Shown: piece by piece, positions 24,812-33,957 of the stretch
Layout: every line of letters begins with the position of its first letter
Numbering within the stretch: the stretch's first letter is position 1
Assembly (NCBI RefSeq): GCF_001544575.2
Contig: NZ_FCNY02000021.1
Coordinates: forward strand, 1-64,000
DNA length: 64,000 nucleotides
Source: Caballeronia cordobensis
Lineage (GTDB): Bacteria > Pseudomonadota > Gammaproteobacteria > Burkholderiales > Burkholderiaceae
Direction: 5' to 3'
Position numbers and translations under genes: made by a program
Notes under the pieces: model-generated
What the model saw: the letters and a program-made list of their open reading frames with translations, nothing else
What the model was told of the DNA's origin: nothing
The model's database searches: none

Positions 24812-26848
24812 TTAAAGATCCTTAGTCAGTCGCAGCGCGTCGTAGATGGCTGCATGCGTGTTGCGCGCAGACACTGCGTCGCCAATGCGAAACAGTTGAT
24901 ACCTGCCCTCCGGATTCTTGCAATCAACTTGGGGCTTTCCATCGATGAGGTCGTCGTAATTCACGGCCCCGAGGTTTGTCGAAAGCGGTTTGAGCTCAAA
25001 ATAGAGTTCATCCATCGGAATGGTCCCGTGATTCACCACGATCTGGTCGTAGCGCTCTTCCTTCCGGATGCCGCCGTAGTCACTTCCAATCGTCGCTATC
25101 AAATCCGCTCCTTCACGACGCACGGACTCGAGTCGATAGGTCACGGTGAACTTCGTCGCGAGCTTCTGTAACGAGCGCATGTACGGTACGAGGTTCATGC
25201 TCATCACTTCAGGCGAAAAAGTGCGATCCGGCGTCATGATCTCGACCTTGCCGCCGGACTGAGCAATGGTCTCGGCAGCCTGCAACGCAGCGTGATCGCC
25301 GGCGTCGTCGAAAATGAGAACATTTGCGCCTGGCTTGACGTCGCCCGAGATGATGTCCCAAGAGGAAATCACGTGCTCGTTCCCTTCGATGCAGACCTCT
25401 GTGTGAGGCATGCCGCCAGTCGCAACGATAACGACTTCTGGGTTTTCCGAGTTCACGGTTTCAGCGTCCGCGAACGTGTTGAAAACAAAGCGCACACCAC
25501 GCTTTTCGCACTGCGCCATGCGCCAATCGATGATCCCGATCATTTCTTTTCGACGGACGTTCTGCGCCGTCAACCGAATCTGGCCGCCGGGATCGTTCAT
25601 GGCTTCAAAAACTACAACGTCGTGCCCACGTTCGGCGGCAACTCGCGCAGCCTCCAGCCCTGCCGGTCCCGCCCCGACGATCACCACCTTGCGCCTTTTT
25701 GCGGCTGGCTCGATGGTTTGAGGCATCTCGATCTCACGGCCGGTCGCCGCGTTGTGAATGCACAGCGCCATGCCGCCCTGATAGATACGATCCAGACAAT
25801 AATTCGCACCGACGCAAGGCCGAATGTCGTCCTCACGCTTCTCGATGATTTTTCGCACGATATGCGGGTCCGTCATGTGCGCGCGCGTCATGCCGATCAT
25901 ATCGACCTTTCCAGCCTCGATCGCATAGCGCGCCGTTGCGACATCTTGAATCCGGGCCGCGTGGAACGTCGGGAATTCCGTCTCCTTGCGAATTTCGCCG
26001 GCGAAATCGAGGTGAACCGCGCTCTTCATTCCCATGATCGGAATGATGTCGGTCAATCCCGCATCAGTCTCAAGGTGACCACGGATAACATTGAGAAAAT
26101 CGACAAGGCCACTGCTCTTGAGTCGCTTTGAAATCTCGATACCCTCTTCCTTCGTGATGCCACCCGCAATGGTTTCATCTGCCGTGTAGCGAATCCCGAG
26201 AAGAAACTTCTCTCCAACGCGGTCCCGAATCGCTCTAAAAACGTCGAAGGTAAAACGCAGGCGGTTCTCGAGTGAGCCACCGTAAGGTGCTTCGAGGGTG
26301 TTCGTCAGGGGAGACCAAAACTGATCCATCAAGTGGCCATAGGACTCGATCTCAAGACCGTCGAGTCCTGCCGCCTTCATCCGCTCAGCCGCATCAGCGA
26401 AGTCTTTGATGATTCGGTCAATGTCCCATTCTTCTACTTTCTTCGGGAACGCTCGGTGTGCGGGCTCCCGGTTGTGCGACGGGGACACTGCCGGTAACCA
26501 GTCACCCTTGTCCCAACGGGTACGCCGTCCCAAATGAGTTAACTGAATCATCACCTTCGCCCCGTGCTCGTGGCACTCGTCCACCAAATCCTTCATCCAC
26601 GGCACCACTTCGTCCTTATAAGCCAGGATGTTGTTGAACACGGGCGGACTGTCTTTGGAGACCGCTGCCGAGCCCGCCGTCATCGTCAGTGCGATTCCGG
26701 CTCGCGCTCGCTCAACGTGATAGGCACGGTACCGCTCTTTCGGCATCCCGTCTTCGGCATACGCTGGCTCGTGCGAAGTCGTCATGATGCGATTGCGGAA
26801 CGTGACGTGTTTCAGCGTGTAGGGCTGGAGGAGCGGATCCGTGGACAT
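24812..26848 (-). CDS. NADH:flavin oxidoreductase, dimethylglycine/stachydrine demethylase-like (DgcA-type)
   Basis: 678 residues in three parts: an OYE-type FMN TIM barrel (about 1-370), an iron-sulfur segment, and an FAD/NAD domain starting at VVIVGAGPAGLEAARVAAE. The cysteine segment reads RPCVGANYCLDRIY followed by ALC. Trimethylamine dehydrogenase has a fourth Cys where this has Ala. CVGA-x-YCLDRIY resembles the DgcA group that demethylates dimethylated betaines. It is therefore expected to remove an N-methyl group after the first oxygenase step. It is divergent from the second TetR gene with operator copy C between. Confidence 0.88.
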   Translation of the reverse strand: MSTDPLLQPYTLKHVTFRNRIMTTSHEPAYAEDGMPKERYRAYHVERARAGIALTMTAGSAAVSKDSPPVFNNILAYKDEVVPWMKDLVDECHEHGAKVMIQLTHLGRRTRWDKGDWLPAVSPSHNREPAHRAFPKKVEEWDIDRIIKDFADAAERMKAAGLDGLEIESYGHLMDQFWSPLTNTLEAPYGGSLENRLRFTFDVFRAIRDRVGEKFLLGIRYTADETIAGGITKEEGIEISKRLKSSGLVDFLNVIRGHLETDAGLTDIIPIMGMKSAVHLDFAGEIRKETEFPTFHAARIQDVATARYAIEAGKVDMIGMTRAHMTDPHIVRKIIEKREDDIRPCVGANYCLDRIYQGGMALCIHNAATGREIEMPQTIEPAAKRRKVVIVGAGPAGLEAARVAAERGHDVVVFEAMNDPGGQIRLTAQNVRRKEMIGIIDWRMAQCEKRGVRFVFNTFADAETVNSENPEVVIVATGGMPHTEVCIEGNEHVISSWDIISGDVKPGANVLIFDDAGDHAALQAAETIAQSGGKVEIMTPDRTFSPEVMSMNLVPYMRSLQKLATKFTVTYRLESVRREGADLIATIGSDYGGIRKEERYDQIVVNHGTIPMDELYFELKPLSTNLGAVNYDDLIDGKPQVDCKNPEGRYQLFRIGDAVSARNTHAAIYDALRLTKDL

Positions 26849-26907
26849 GCGTGCCTCTTGGATAGGTTGGGGGACTATCAGCGTTCTATGTGCAGAGACT
26901 AGAACTA

Positions 26908-26946
26908 CTGTACCAACCCGTCAAGTGGATATACTGAGTGGTACAC
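26908..26946. promoter_or_regulatory. TetR-type operator-like motif, copy C
   Basis: TGTAC-N6-GTCAA-N16-GTAC with the same spacing as copies A and B, in the 172-bp divergent region between the flavin demethylase and TetR 2 genes. Outside the three conserved blocks it differs from copies A and B, so selection on the blocks is likely. Confidence 0.65.
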
Positions 26947-27020
26947 TAAAGTTATCTGCGCATCATTCGGGGCAACCGCTCTGCATCGAAAGTCGTCGCG
27001 AACAACCGCAAAAGGACTTG

Positions 27021-27659
27021 ATGGAAGACGCAATCGATCGAACTGACAAAACGTCCGACGTGACGCGTGGCTCCGCCGACGCGTGGCTGGCCGCTGCTTA
27101 CGAAGCGCTACTCGAGGGCGGCGTTGAAGCGGTTAGTCTTCATTCATTGGGAAAGAGGCTCAATCTTTCACGAACGAGTTTTTATTGGTTCTTCAAGGAC
27201 AAGAACGAACTCCTTTCACGTTTGCTGGCAAAGTGGAAAGAGAAGAACTCCGGAAACTGGATAAGTCGTACCGAGGCCTATGCCGATAGCATCGCTGAAG
27301 CGATGCTGAACGTCTTTGACTGCTGGTTCGATGATGCAATCTTCGACTCGAAATTTGAAGCCGCTATCAGAAGCTGGGCTCAGCAATCTCCGGAAATTGC
27401 GGGCGAATTAGCCGAAGACGATGTCGCGCGCATCTCCGCGCTGACTGCCATGTTCATCCGATTCAATTACGAGCCGAAGCAGGCTGACGTGCGTGCGAGA
27501 GCGGCCTACTTCGTCCAGATTGGATACGTTTCCGCACGGCAAAACGAAGAACTGTCGGTCCGCATGATGCGGATTCCCGAATACGTGGAGGTTTTCACGG
27601 GACGTCGCCCGAAGAAAACCGAGCTTGATCGCTTCTACTCGAGGCGAGGATTCAAGTGA
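27021..27659 (+). CDS. TetR family transcriptional regulator 2
   Basis: 212 residues from the ATG at 27021, which has an AAAGGA ribosome site; a longer frame to 26841 would overlap the divergent gene's start. Helix-turn-helix HSLGKRLNLSRTSFYWFFKDKNE; ligand domain with CWFDDAIFDSKFEAAIRSWAQQSPE. Paralogue of TetR 1, 3 kb away. Two related regulators with a common operator motif may respond to different intermediates or form mixed dimers. Confidence 0.93.
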   Translation: MEDAIDRTDKTSDVTRGSADAWLAAAYEALLEGGVEAVSLHSLGKRLNLSRTSFYWFFKDKNELLSRLLAKWKEKNSGNWISRTEAYADSIAEAMLNVFDCWFDDAIFDSKFEAAIRSWAQQSPEIAGELAEDDVARISALTAMFIRFNYEPKQADVRARAAYFVQIGYVSARQNEELSVRMMRIPEYVEVFTGRRPKKTELDRFYSRRGFK

Positions 27660-27674
27660 ATCGTGCTTTTGGAG

Positions 27675-27863
27675 TCAGCATCGCGTTTCGCCCACGAGGC
27701 GTCGTTCGGCAGGTGCGAAAGAATCTCCAATTAAACATGGAAGCGACATTCTCTCGCAGGCTGCGGCCCGGCCAGCATCACGCTCAGCCTGCGCGCACCA
27801 GTTGACGATGGTCTGCGCCGTCGGTTCGAACTCGCGCGCGAGTTCCCGTGGCCGTTTAGCCAT
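27675..27863 (-). pseudogene. Remnant of an IS3-family transposase OrfA
   Basis: A 62-codon fragment reading RPRELAREFEPTAQTIVNWCAQAERDAG, the helix-turn-helix end of IS3-family OrfA proteins. The beginning is missing, the tail is unrelated, and no OrfB or inverted repeats are visible. A relic of an old insertion between TetR 2 and the DksA-like gene. Confidence 0.6.
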
Positions 27864-28099
27864 CTGCTAGACGCCAGCCGCGTGCCATTTCCATGCTACG
27901 CGCGATATCGACTTCAAGGCCGAGCCTCTTCGCCCATACTAACTATCGCAAGTCGTTGAGTGGAACAGAAGTCGATCCGCCAGATTCGGCGCTATGATCG
28001 TTATATTCGTTGCCAACACGTATGCACTAGACTGTAACCTACCGTTGCCACTTCGGCTGCGAGTGCGCCAGTTCCATCCATCCTTCAGAGGGCCTTCTA

Positions 28100-28477
28100 A
28101 TGAGTCAGGACGACGGCCTCAGCGCCGACTTCATCGCGAAGCAACGAGCACGGCTCGAGCAGTTGCAGCAGGACGTTCTTGGCAATGAAGAGAATACCGT
28201 TGCAACCGAACGGCAGTATCAGGAAGAACATGGCTTCGAAGCCGAGGAATCCGAAGACGAGGCGCAACGTCGAGAGCAATATGTCGCCAATCAAGCCTTG
28301 CGCGATGCCAACGACCAACGAATCAAGGATATACGGCGAGCGCTGCAGAAAATCGACGAAGGCACCTATGGGTTTTCGGATGCTAGCGGAGCGCCTATTC
28401 CAAAGGCCCGCCTCGAAGTGATGCCTGAGGCCATCTTCACAGTTGCGGAACAGGAGAAGCGCGAAGCTCAGCGATAA
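28100..28477 (+). CDS. TraR/DksA-like protein without zinc-finger cysteines
   Basis: 125 residues. A charged coiled-coil N-terminal region (about 10-90) is followed by IDEGTYGFSDASGAPIPKARLEVMPEA, which lines up with the DksA zinc-finger region, but all four cysteines are missing (the CxxC positions read FSDAS). The DxxDA coiled-coil tip of DksA is also not seen. It may still insert in the RNA polymerase secondary channel, or have lost that activity. A GAGGG-like ribosome site precedes the ATG. Confidence 0.85.
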   Translation: MSQDDGLSADFIAKQRARLEQLQQDVLGNEENTVATERQYQEEHGFEAEESEDEAQRREQYVANQALRDANDQRIKDIRRALQKIDEGTYGFSDASGAPIPKARLEVMPEAIFTVAEQEKREAQR

Positions 28478-28550
28478 GCGATCGACTCGGCGGCACAGCG
28501 CTAAAAATCTGCAGGCGCGCTCGACCGCCGGCGCCGCTCGCGTCACAAGC

Positions 28551-29981
28551 CTAGTGAGCGAGAAAGGCGACGATTTTACCCACTGTCATCAGCGCCTCTT
28601 CCATTCGCGAAGACCACGGACTACTACAGTTAATCCGGATAAAGTTCCGATATGTTTTCTCGAAGATGGAAAACATGTGACCCGGACCTACGGTGATGCC
28701 CCGCTCGAGCGCCTGTCGATAGACCTCCATCGCGTCCACGCTGGCAGGCATCTCCACCCACAAGACGTATCCCCCGCGAGGCTCGGAGATCCGTGTCCCC
28801 GACGGAAAAAATCGATGGATCAACGCTCGTGTCAATCTGGTCTGATGCGCGTAGGTCTTCCGCAGGCGCCGGAGATGACGTTCATACCCTCCCGACTTCA
28901 AGAATTCCGCGATCGCCATTTGCGGAATGGGTGGAGAAGTCAGTGTGTTTAGAAACTTCAGATTTTCAATCTTATCCCGATACACGCCCGGAACTACCCA
29001 ACCAATACGGTACGCTGCCGTCAGACTCTTTGAAAAGGAGGCGCATGTCACGACCAACCCCTTTTTATCAAACGCTTTTAGCGTGGACGGCGTGGTCTTT
29101 CCGAAATACAGCTCGTTATAGACCGCATTCTCCACGACGGGTATTTCATGCCTTCCGAGCAGAGCCATCAACTCCTCTTTTTTCTCGTCCGGCATTTCAA
29201 ACCCGAGCGGATTCTGGAAATTCGGCATGAGCATGCACGCCTTCACATTCTCTCGTTCGATCAGGCCAGACAGTGCATCTGTGTCGATTCCCAGCGTCGG
29301 ATGCGTTGGAACTTCGATGGCCCGCATCCCCAACCGCTCGATCGCATGCAGCATGGCGTAAAAAGTAGGCGATTCAACGGCAACTGTATCGCCAGGATTC
29401 GCAATTGCCTGCAAAGCAAGATTGATCGCTTCGGTTGCGCCCACTGTGATGATGATCTGATTGGGATCCACGAGGAGCCCGCCTTCCAGATGACGCTTCG
29501 CAATTTGCCGGATCAGTTCGTGATTCCCTGGTGGCAGCGCATCACCGACACCCCACATCTTTTGTGAACGGCCAATCTTTGCCGCTATCCGGTTGAGTTT
29601 GTCGAACGGAAACAGCGTGGCATCCGGATAGGGCGACCCCAAGGGCACCGCGTGTTCCACTTGAATCCTGCGTAGCGTCGACAGCACCAGTCTACTCACG
29701 TCCACACGGCTGGATACCGAGACCGGTGCCGAGGTAAGGAGCGGCAAAAGCGGCCTGTCGTCGGCGCTCGCTGAACTGTCGCGCACGTAGAAGCCGGATT
29801 GAGGTCGTGAGGAAATCAAGCCTTTGCTTTCCAGGCGCAGGTATGCGCGTATGACCGTGGATATGGACCGGCCGTGCTGCTTGCTCAGTTCCCTAACGGA
29901 TGGCAGGCGCTCACCCGGTTTGTACACTCCGCCGCGGATAAGCCCTTCCACGTCGTCTGCAAGCCTTTCATACAGCGCCAT
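28551..29981 (-). CDS. MocR-like GntR/aminotransferase regulator
   Basis: 476 residues from the ATG at 29981 (TGAGG 5 bases upstream); a longer frame is possible but unlikely. The GntR winged helix contains LPSVRELSKQHGRSISTVIRAYLRLE. The aminotransferase domain keeps the PLP lysine in SFSKSLTAAYRIGW and the substrate arginine in NFIRINCSS; the PLP aspartate position reads VENAVYNEL (Asn). MocR proteins use PLP plus an amino compound as effector. It is divergent from a LysR gene 295 bp away; its target is unknown. Confidence 0.9.
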   Translation of the reverse strand: MALYERLADDVEGLIRGGVYKPGERLPSVRELSKQHGRSISTVIRAYLRLESKGLISSRPQSGFYVRDSSASADDRPLLPLLTSAPVSVSSRVDVSRLVLSTLRRIQVEHAVPLGSPYPDATLFPFDKLNRIAAKIGRSQKMWGVGDALPPGNHELIRQIAKRHLEGGLLVDPNQIIITVGATEAINLALQAIANPGDTVAVESPTFYAMLHAIERLGMRAIEVPTHPTLGIDTDALSGLIERENVKACMLMPNFQNPLGFEMPDEKKEELMALLGRHEIPVVENAVYNELYFGKTTPSTLKAFDKKGLVVTCASFSKSLTAAYRIGWVVPGVYRDKIENLKFLNTLTSPPIPQMAIAEFLKSGGYERHLRRLRKTYAHQTRLTRALIHRFFPSGTRISEPRGGYVLWVEMPASVDAMEVYRQALERGITVGPGHMFSIFEKTYRNFIRINCSSPWSSRMEEALMTVGKIVAFLAH

Positions 29982-30275
29982 ATAAACCTCAGACAAATGG
30001 ATGGTAGCCGTGCACCTTGTTCGCCCGCGAAAGGAACAGCGAGCGATTTCTACCGATTTTTGCAACTGTACTCTATTCAAACTGCCCAATCTGTGACGCA
30101 TGCACTAGCAGTAACGCGCCTATCGTGGAAGCAATCCAAATAGCTGATAGGTAATGAACATGCACAACAGACACGCCGCTGTCCGGCTGCAAGAAAACAA
30201 CCGTGCCGCGCTTCCAGGCAATCAGGCGTACTCTCGCCGCGCTCCCGCACAAGGAGATACGGGAGGGCCTTGTAG

Positions 30276-31175
30276 ATGAATCTCATCGAGAGCATGCGTA
30301 TTTATGTTCGAGTGGTTGAACGCGCCAGTATTTCCGACGCAGCGCGGGATCTCGAGATCGGCCAGTCGACGGTGAGCGAGCGAATCGAGAAGCTTGAGAA
30401 GTTCGTCGGGTGCCGCTTGCTTCTCCGGAGCGCGAGAGCCTTCAGTTGCACGCCCGAGGGCCAGACATTCTATGAACGGAGCAAGACGATCCTTCAGGCC
30501 GCGTCCGAGGCGATAAGCGAGATTTCCGGAGATCAACAGCTCGCAAACGGCGCTACGCGCATCGCAGCACCACATTGCTTCGGAGAGACGATACTGCCCC
30601 ACCTCATCGAATACTTCCGAAGCAATTTCCCGCCGACGCCATTGAGCCTGACGCTGAATGACCGGGTCGTTGATCTGGTCACCGAGGGGGTGGACATATC
30701 ATTTCGCATCGGGCACCTTGGAGAAGGCGCGTTCATCGCTTATCCGCTCGGAAAGGTGAGCCGGTTTCTCGTGGCTTCGCGCGCATACGCTGACAGGAAC
30801 GGTCCCATCGAATCGCCGAGTGATCTCGCCTCTCATCCTCTGATCAGCTTCAACAACCCAGCGGATCAGATTGCGATGATCAGCGACTCGGGCGTCGTGG
30901 AGAACATACCTTTTCCAAGCGACATCAAGACAAGCCACTGGCGCCCGGCGTTTGAAATGGTCCGTCGCGGCATGGGCATTGGCGTGTTCGAAGAATATGC
31001 CTGCACAGAAGCACTAGAAAACGGCGATCTAGTGATATTGCTCCCCGGCTTCCAGATTGTCCCGCTGGATTTGAATCTGCTGATCCAGGCCCAACGTCCC
31101 GTGCCGCAGAGAGTGCGTACGATCGTCTCCATTCTGAGAAATGTCGTTCCGAATTTTCTGCCACAAACCTCGTAG
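30276..31175 (+). CDS. LysR family transcriptional regulator
   Basis: 299 residues. The N-terminal winged helix-turn-helix reads RIYVRVVERASISDAARDLEIG, then QSTVSERIEKLE, typical of the CrgA/DmlR type. The effector domain follows from about residue 90. A GGGAGGG ribosome site precedes the ATG. The YdeP-type gene lies 345 bases downstream on the same strand, so it may be a target, though LysR genes more often control divergent neighbours. Confidence 0.9.
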   Translation: MNLIESMRIYVRVVERASISDAARDLEIGQSTVSERIEKLEKFVGCRLLLRSARAFSCTPEGQTFYERSKTILQAASEAISEISGDQQLANGATRIAAPHCFGETILPHLIEYFRSNFPPTPLSLTLNDRVVDLVTEGVDISFRIGHLGEGAFIAYPLGKVSRFLVASRAYADRNGPIESPSDLASHPLISFNNPADQIAMISDSGVVENIPFPSDIKTSHWRPAFEMVRRGMGIGVFEEYACTEALENGDLVILLPGFQIVPLDLNLLIQAQRPVPQRVRTIVSILRNVVPNFLPQTS

Positions 31176-31520
31176 CAGCGTTCAAAATAGGGAGTGCTCA
31201 TCGGTGGTATTCATGGCAACAAGCGTGACCCTAGAGTTGAACAAGCCCCGCCTCACGCCCTTACTATCCGACCTCCTTATTCGTTGTATTCAATAAAACA
31301 TTACGACCAAGTCGTTGACGATACTTAGCATCGTTTAGCACATCGCACCAGGCATAGTGACACCACCTACAATGACTCATCTCTTGTCACGCTGAATTCG
31401 ATTCGAATAGCTCCGTCATAAGCGCACACAGGAAACCTGAACGCTTTCTTGAATGCGCGGCGCCGGATCGCTTTGGCAGCAACGACCGCAATTCTTATCC
31501 GCATCCCTTCGGAGGCCGGC
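31176..31520. other. Gene-free stretch before the ydeP-like gene
   Basis: No reading frame here looks real. The region is AT-richer than its surroundings near 31270-31340 and probably holds the promoter of the molybdoenzyme gene. No clear operator or terminator was found. Confidence 0.5.
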
Positions 31521-33800
31521 ATGGCAAAAAGAGAGGTACCAGGTGTTCGTCCGTACGATTCGCCCGCGGGTGGCTGGGGGGCGCTGAAGGCCACGGCGCA
31601 AGCCGTGAGAACTCAGATGGAGACGGTCGAGGCACCTATCACGCTGATGCGCACCAATCAGCCTGATGGGTTCGATTGCCCGGGATGCGCATGGCCTGAC
31701 AAGGAGCACCGGTCTACGTTTCAGTTTTGCGAGAACGGAGCGAAGGCCGTCACCTGGGAGGCGACCACCAAGCGCGTCGGCCCCGATTTCTTTGCCGCGA
31801 ATACTGTTACCTCCTTACGCGGCTTGACCGATTTCGAACTGGAAGGAATGGGAAGACTGACGCACCCGCTCGTGTACGATCGGGCAAGCGACAAATTTCT
31901 CCCGGTTGCCTGGGACGATGCGTTCCGCCGCATCGGAGAAGTTCTTCGCAACCTGTCTCCCGATGAAGCCGAGTTCTACACGTCGGGCCGAGCGTCAAAC
32001 GAAGCCGCCTACCTGTTTCAATTGTTTGCGCGCGAGCATGGCACGAACAATTTCCCCGACTGCTCGAACATGTGTCACGAGCCGACAAGCGTCGGCCTCC
32101 CGCAATCCATCGGCATTGGTAAGGGGACGGTCTCGCTGGAAGATTTCGACGTAGCCGAGCTCATCATATCCATTGGGCACAATCCCGGTACGAACCATCC
32201 TCGCATGATGGGCACGCTCCACGAAGCCTCGCGGCGCAACGTGCCGATCATCGTCTTCAATCCGTTGCGGGAACGCGCGCTCGAACGCTTCGCCGATCCC
32301 CAGGATGCCATCGAAATGGCAACATTCAGTTCGACGAGAATCGCATCGACCTACTATCAGGTAGACGCCGGCGGCGACGCGGCCGCGATCAAGGGCGTCA
32401 TCAAGGCATTGCTGGCGATGGATGCGGAAGAAGGAAACGTGCTCGATCACGATTTCATCGCCCAACACACGAACAACTTCGAGGCGTTCAAGCAGGATAT
32501 CGAAGCGACGGAATGGGCCGACATCGAGAAAGCGAGCGGACTCAATCGGCCGGGCCTTGAGCAGGTCGCGCTCGCCTATGCAAAGTCGAAGGCGACGATC
32601 GTTACCTACGGCATGGGAATCACCCAGCATAACCGGGGAACAGCGAACGTCAGGCTGATCGCTGACCTGCTGTTGCTGAAGGGAAACTTCGGCAAGCCCG
32701 GCGCCGGAATTTGCCCTCTCAGAGGGCACTCCAATGTGCAGGGAAATCGAACCGTCGGGATCACGGAAAAGCCGTCTACCGCGTTTCTCAGCAGCATTGA
32801 ATCGGTTTTTGGCTTTTCGCCACCACTAGTGCACGGTCACGATGCCGTGCAGGCGATGCAGGCCATGATCGAGCGGAAATCCAAAGCGCTCGTCTGCCTG
32901 GGCGGCAACTTCGCTGTCGCCCTGCCTGACTCCGACGTGGCCTTTCCCGCCATGAGAGAGCTCGATCTCAGCGTTCATATCGGCACCAAGCTCAATCGAA
33001 CCCATCTCCTGGTCGGAAAAGAAACCTACGTGCTGCCGTGCCTGGGCCGGACAGAGCTCGATATGCAGGCCAGCGGCCGCCAGTCGATTACCGTCGAGGA
33101 TTCAATGTCGATGGTTCATGCGTCCTCCGGCAAGTTGACGCCTGCATCCGAATTCCTGCGCTCCGAGCCCGCGATTGTCGTCGGCATGGCGAAAGCGACC
33201 CTGCCAGCGAGCAAGGTCAAGTGGGACGAACTCATCGCGGATTACGACAAGATCCGCGATGCCATCGAGCGAACCATTCCCGGATTCGAAGCGTTCAATG
33301 CACGGATCCGCGTCCCCGGTGGCTTCAGGCTCCCCCTCCCGCCTACCGAACGTGTTTGGCCCACGCCCTCAGGCAAAGCCGAATTTTCGATCTACCAGGG
33401 CGTCAAGGAGGATGCCGACGTTCTCGGCGCCGAAGGCGTGCTGCGCCTGATTACCATCCGTAGCCACGATCAATACAACACCACGATCTACGCAATGGAT
33501 GATCGCTATCGCGGCGTGTTCGGGAGACGCGACATACTCTTTATGAACGAAGCCGATTTAGCTGCACTTGGCCTTGAACATGGCGATGTCGTCGACATCG
33601 AGACGATCTGCACCGACCGGACACTAACGCTAAAAGGGATAACAGCGATTGAATACAAGATCGCTCCAGGCTCAGTCGCGGCTTACTACCCGGAAGCGAA
33701 TGTCCTCGTTCCGCTGGATTACATCGATAAGGAAAGCGGAACGCCCTCATACAAGTCCGTGCCGGTACGCGTGCGGCGCTCGGAGGCGACCGCGCCCTGA
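31521..33800 (+). CDS. FdhF/YdeP family molybdopterin oxidoreductase
   Basis: 759 residues from the ATG at 31521, which has GGAGG 5 bases upstream. It begins MAKREVPGVRPYDSPAGGWG, the YdeP start. CPGCAWPDKEHRSTFQFCENG is the cysteine-containing N-terminal signature and DCSNMCHEPTSVGL the cofactor-proximal region. The C-terminal molydop_binding domain includes the LITIRSHDQYNTTIY segment. YdeP members bind bis-MGD, are cytoplasmic, and are linked to acid resistance in E. coli; the substrate is unsettled. It is followed by the CioAB oxidase genes on the same strand. Confidence 0.92.
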   Translation: MAKREVPGVRPYDSPAGGWGALKATAQAVRTQMETVEAPITLMRTNQPDGFDCPGCAWPDKEHRSTFQFCENGAKAVTWEATTKRVGPDFFAANTVTSLRGLTDFELEGMGRLTHPLVYDRASDKFLPVAWDDAFRRIGEVLRNLSPDEAEFYTSGRASNEAAYLFQLFAREHGTNNFPDCSNMCHEPTSVGLPQSIGIGKGTVSLEDFDVAELIISIGHNPGTNHPRMMGTLHEASRRNVPIIVFNPLRERALERFADPQDAIEMATFSSTRIASTYYQVDAGGDAAAIKGVIKALLAMDAEEGNVLDHDFIAQHTNNFEAFKQDIEATEWADIEKASGLNRPGLEQVALAYAKSKATIVTYGMGITQHNRGTANVRLIADLLLLKGNFGKPGAGICPLRGHSNVQGNRTVGITEKPSTAFLSSIESVFGFSPPLVHGHDAVQAMQAMIERKSKALVCLGGNFAVALPDSDVAFPAMRELDLSVHIGTKLNRTHLLVGKETYVLPCLGRTELDMQASGRQSITVEDSMSMVHASSGKLTPASEFLRSEPAIVVGMAKATLPASKVKWDELIADYDKIRDAIERTIPGFEAFNARIRVPGGFRLPLPPTERVWPTPSGKAEFSIYQGVKEDADVLGAEGVLRLITIRSHDQYNTTIYAMDDRYRGVFGRRDILFMNEADLAALGLEHGDVVDIETICTDRTLTLKGITAIEYKIAPGSVAAYYPEANVLVPLDYIDKESGTPSYKSVPVRVRRSEATAP

Positions 33801-33957
33801 CATGCTGAAGCCGCAACGTCTAAAGACAATCGCTTAGACAGCGAATCAGATTCACCGCGTCTCGGCACGCCCCAGGGGCTCGTCATCCCGAAGACGACGT
33901 CCCTGGAGTTCATTGCCCGAGTTGTGACCTCGCATCATGCCAATGGAGCCGCGCCCA

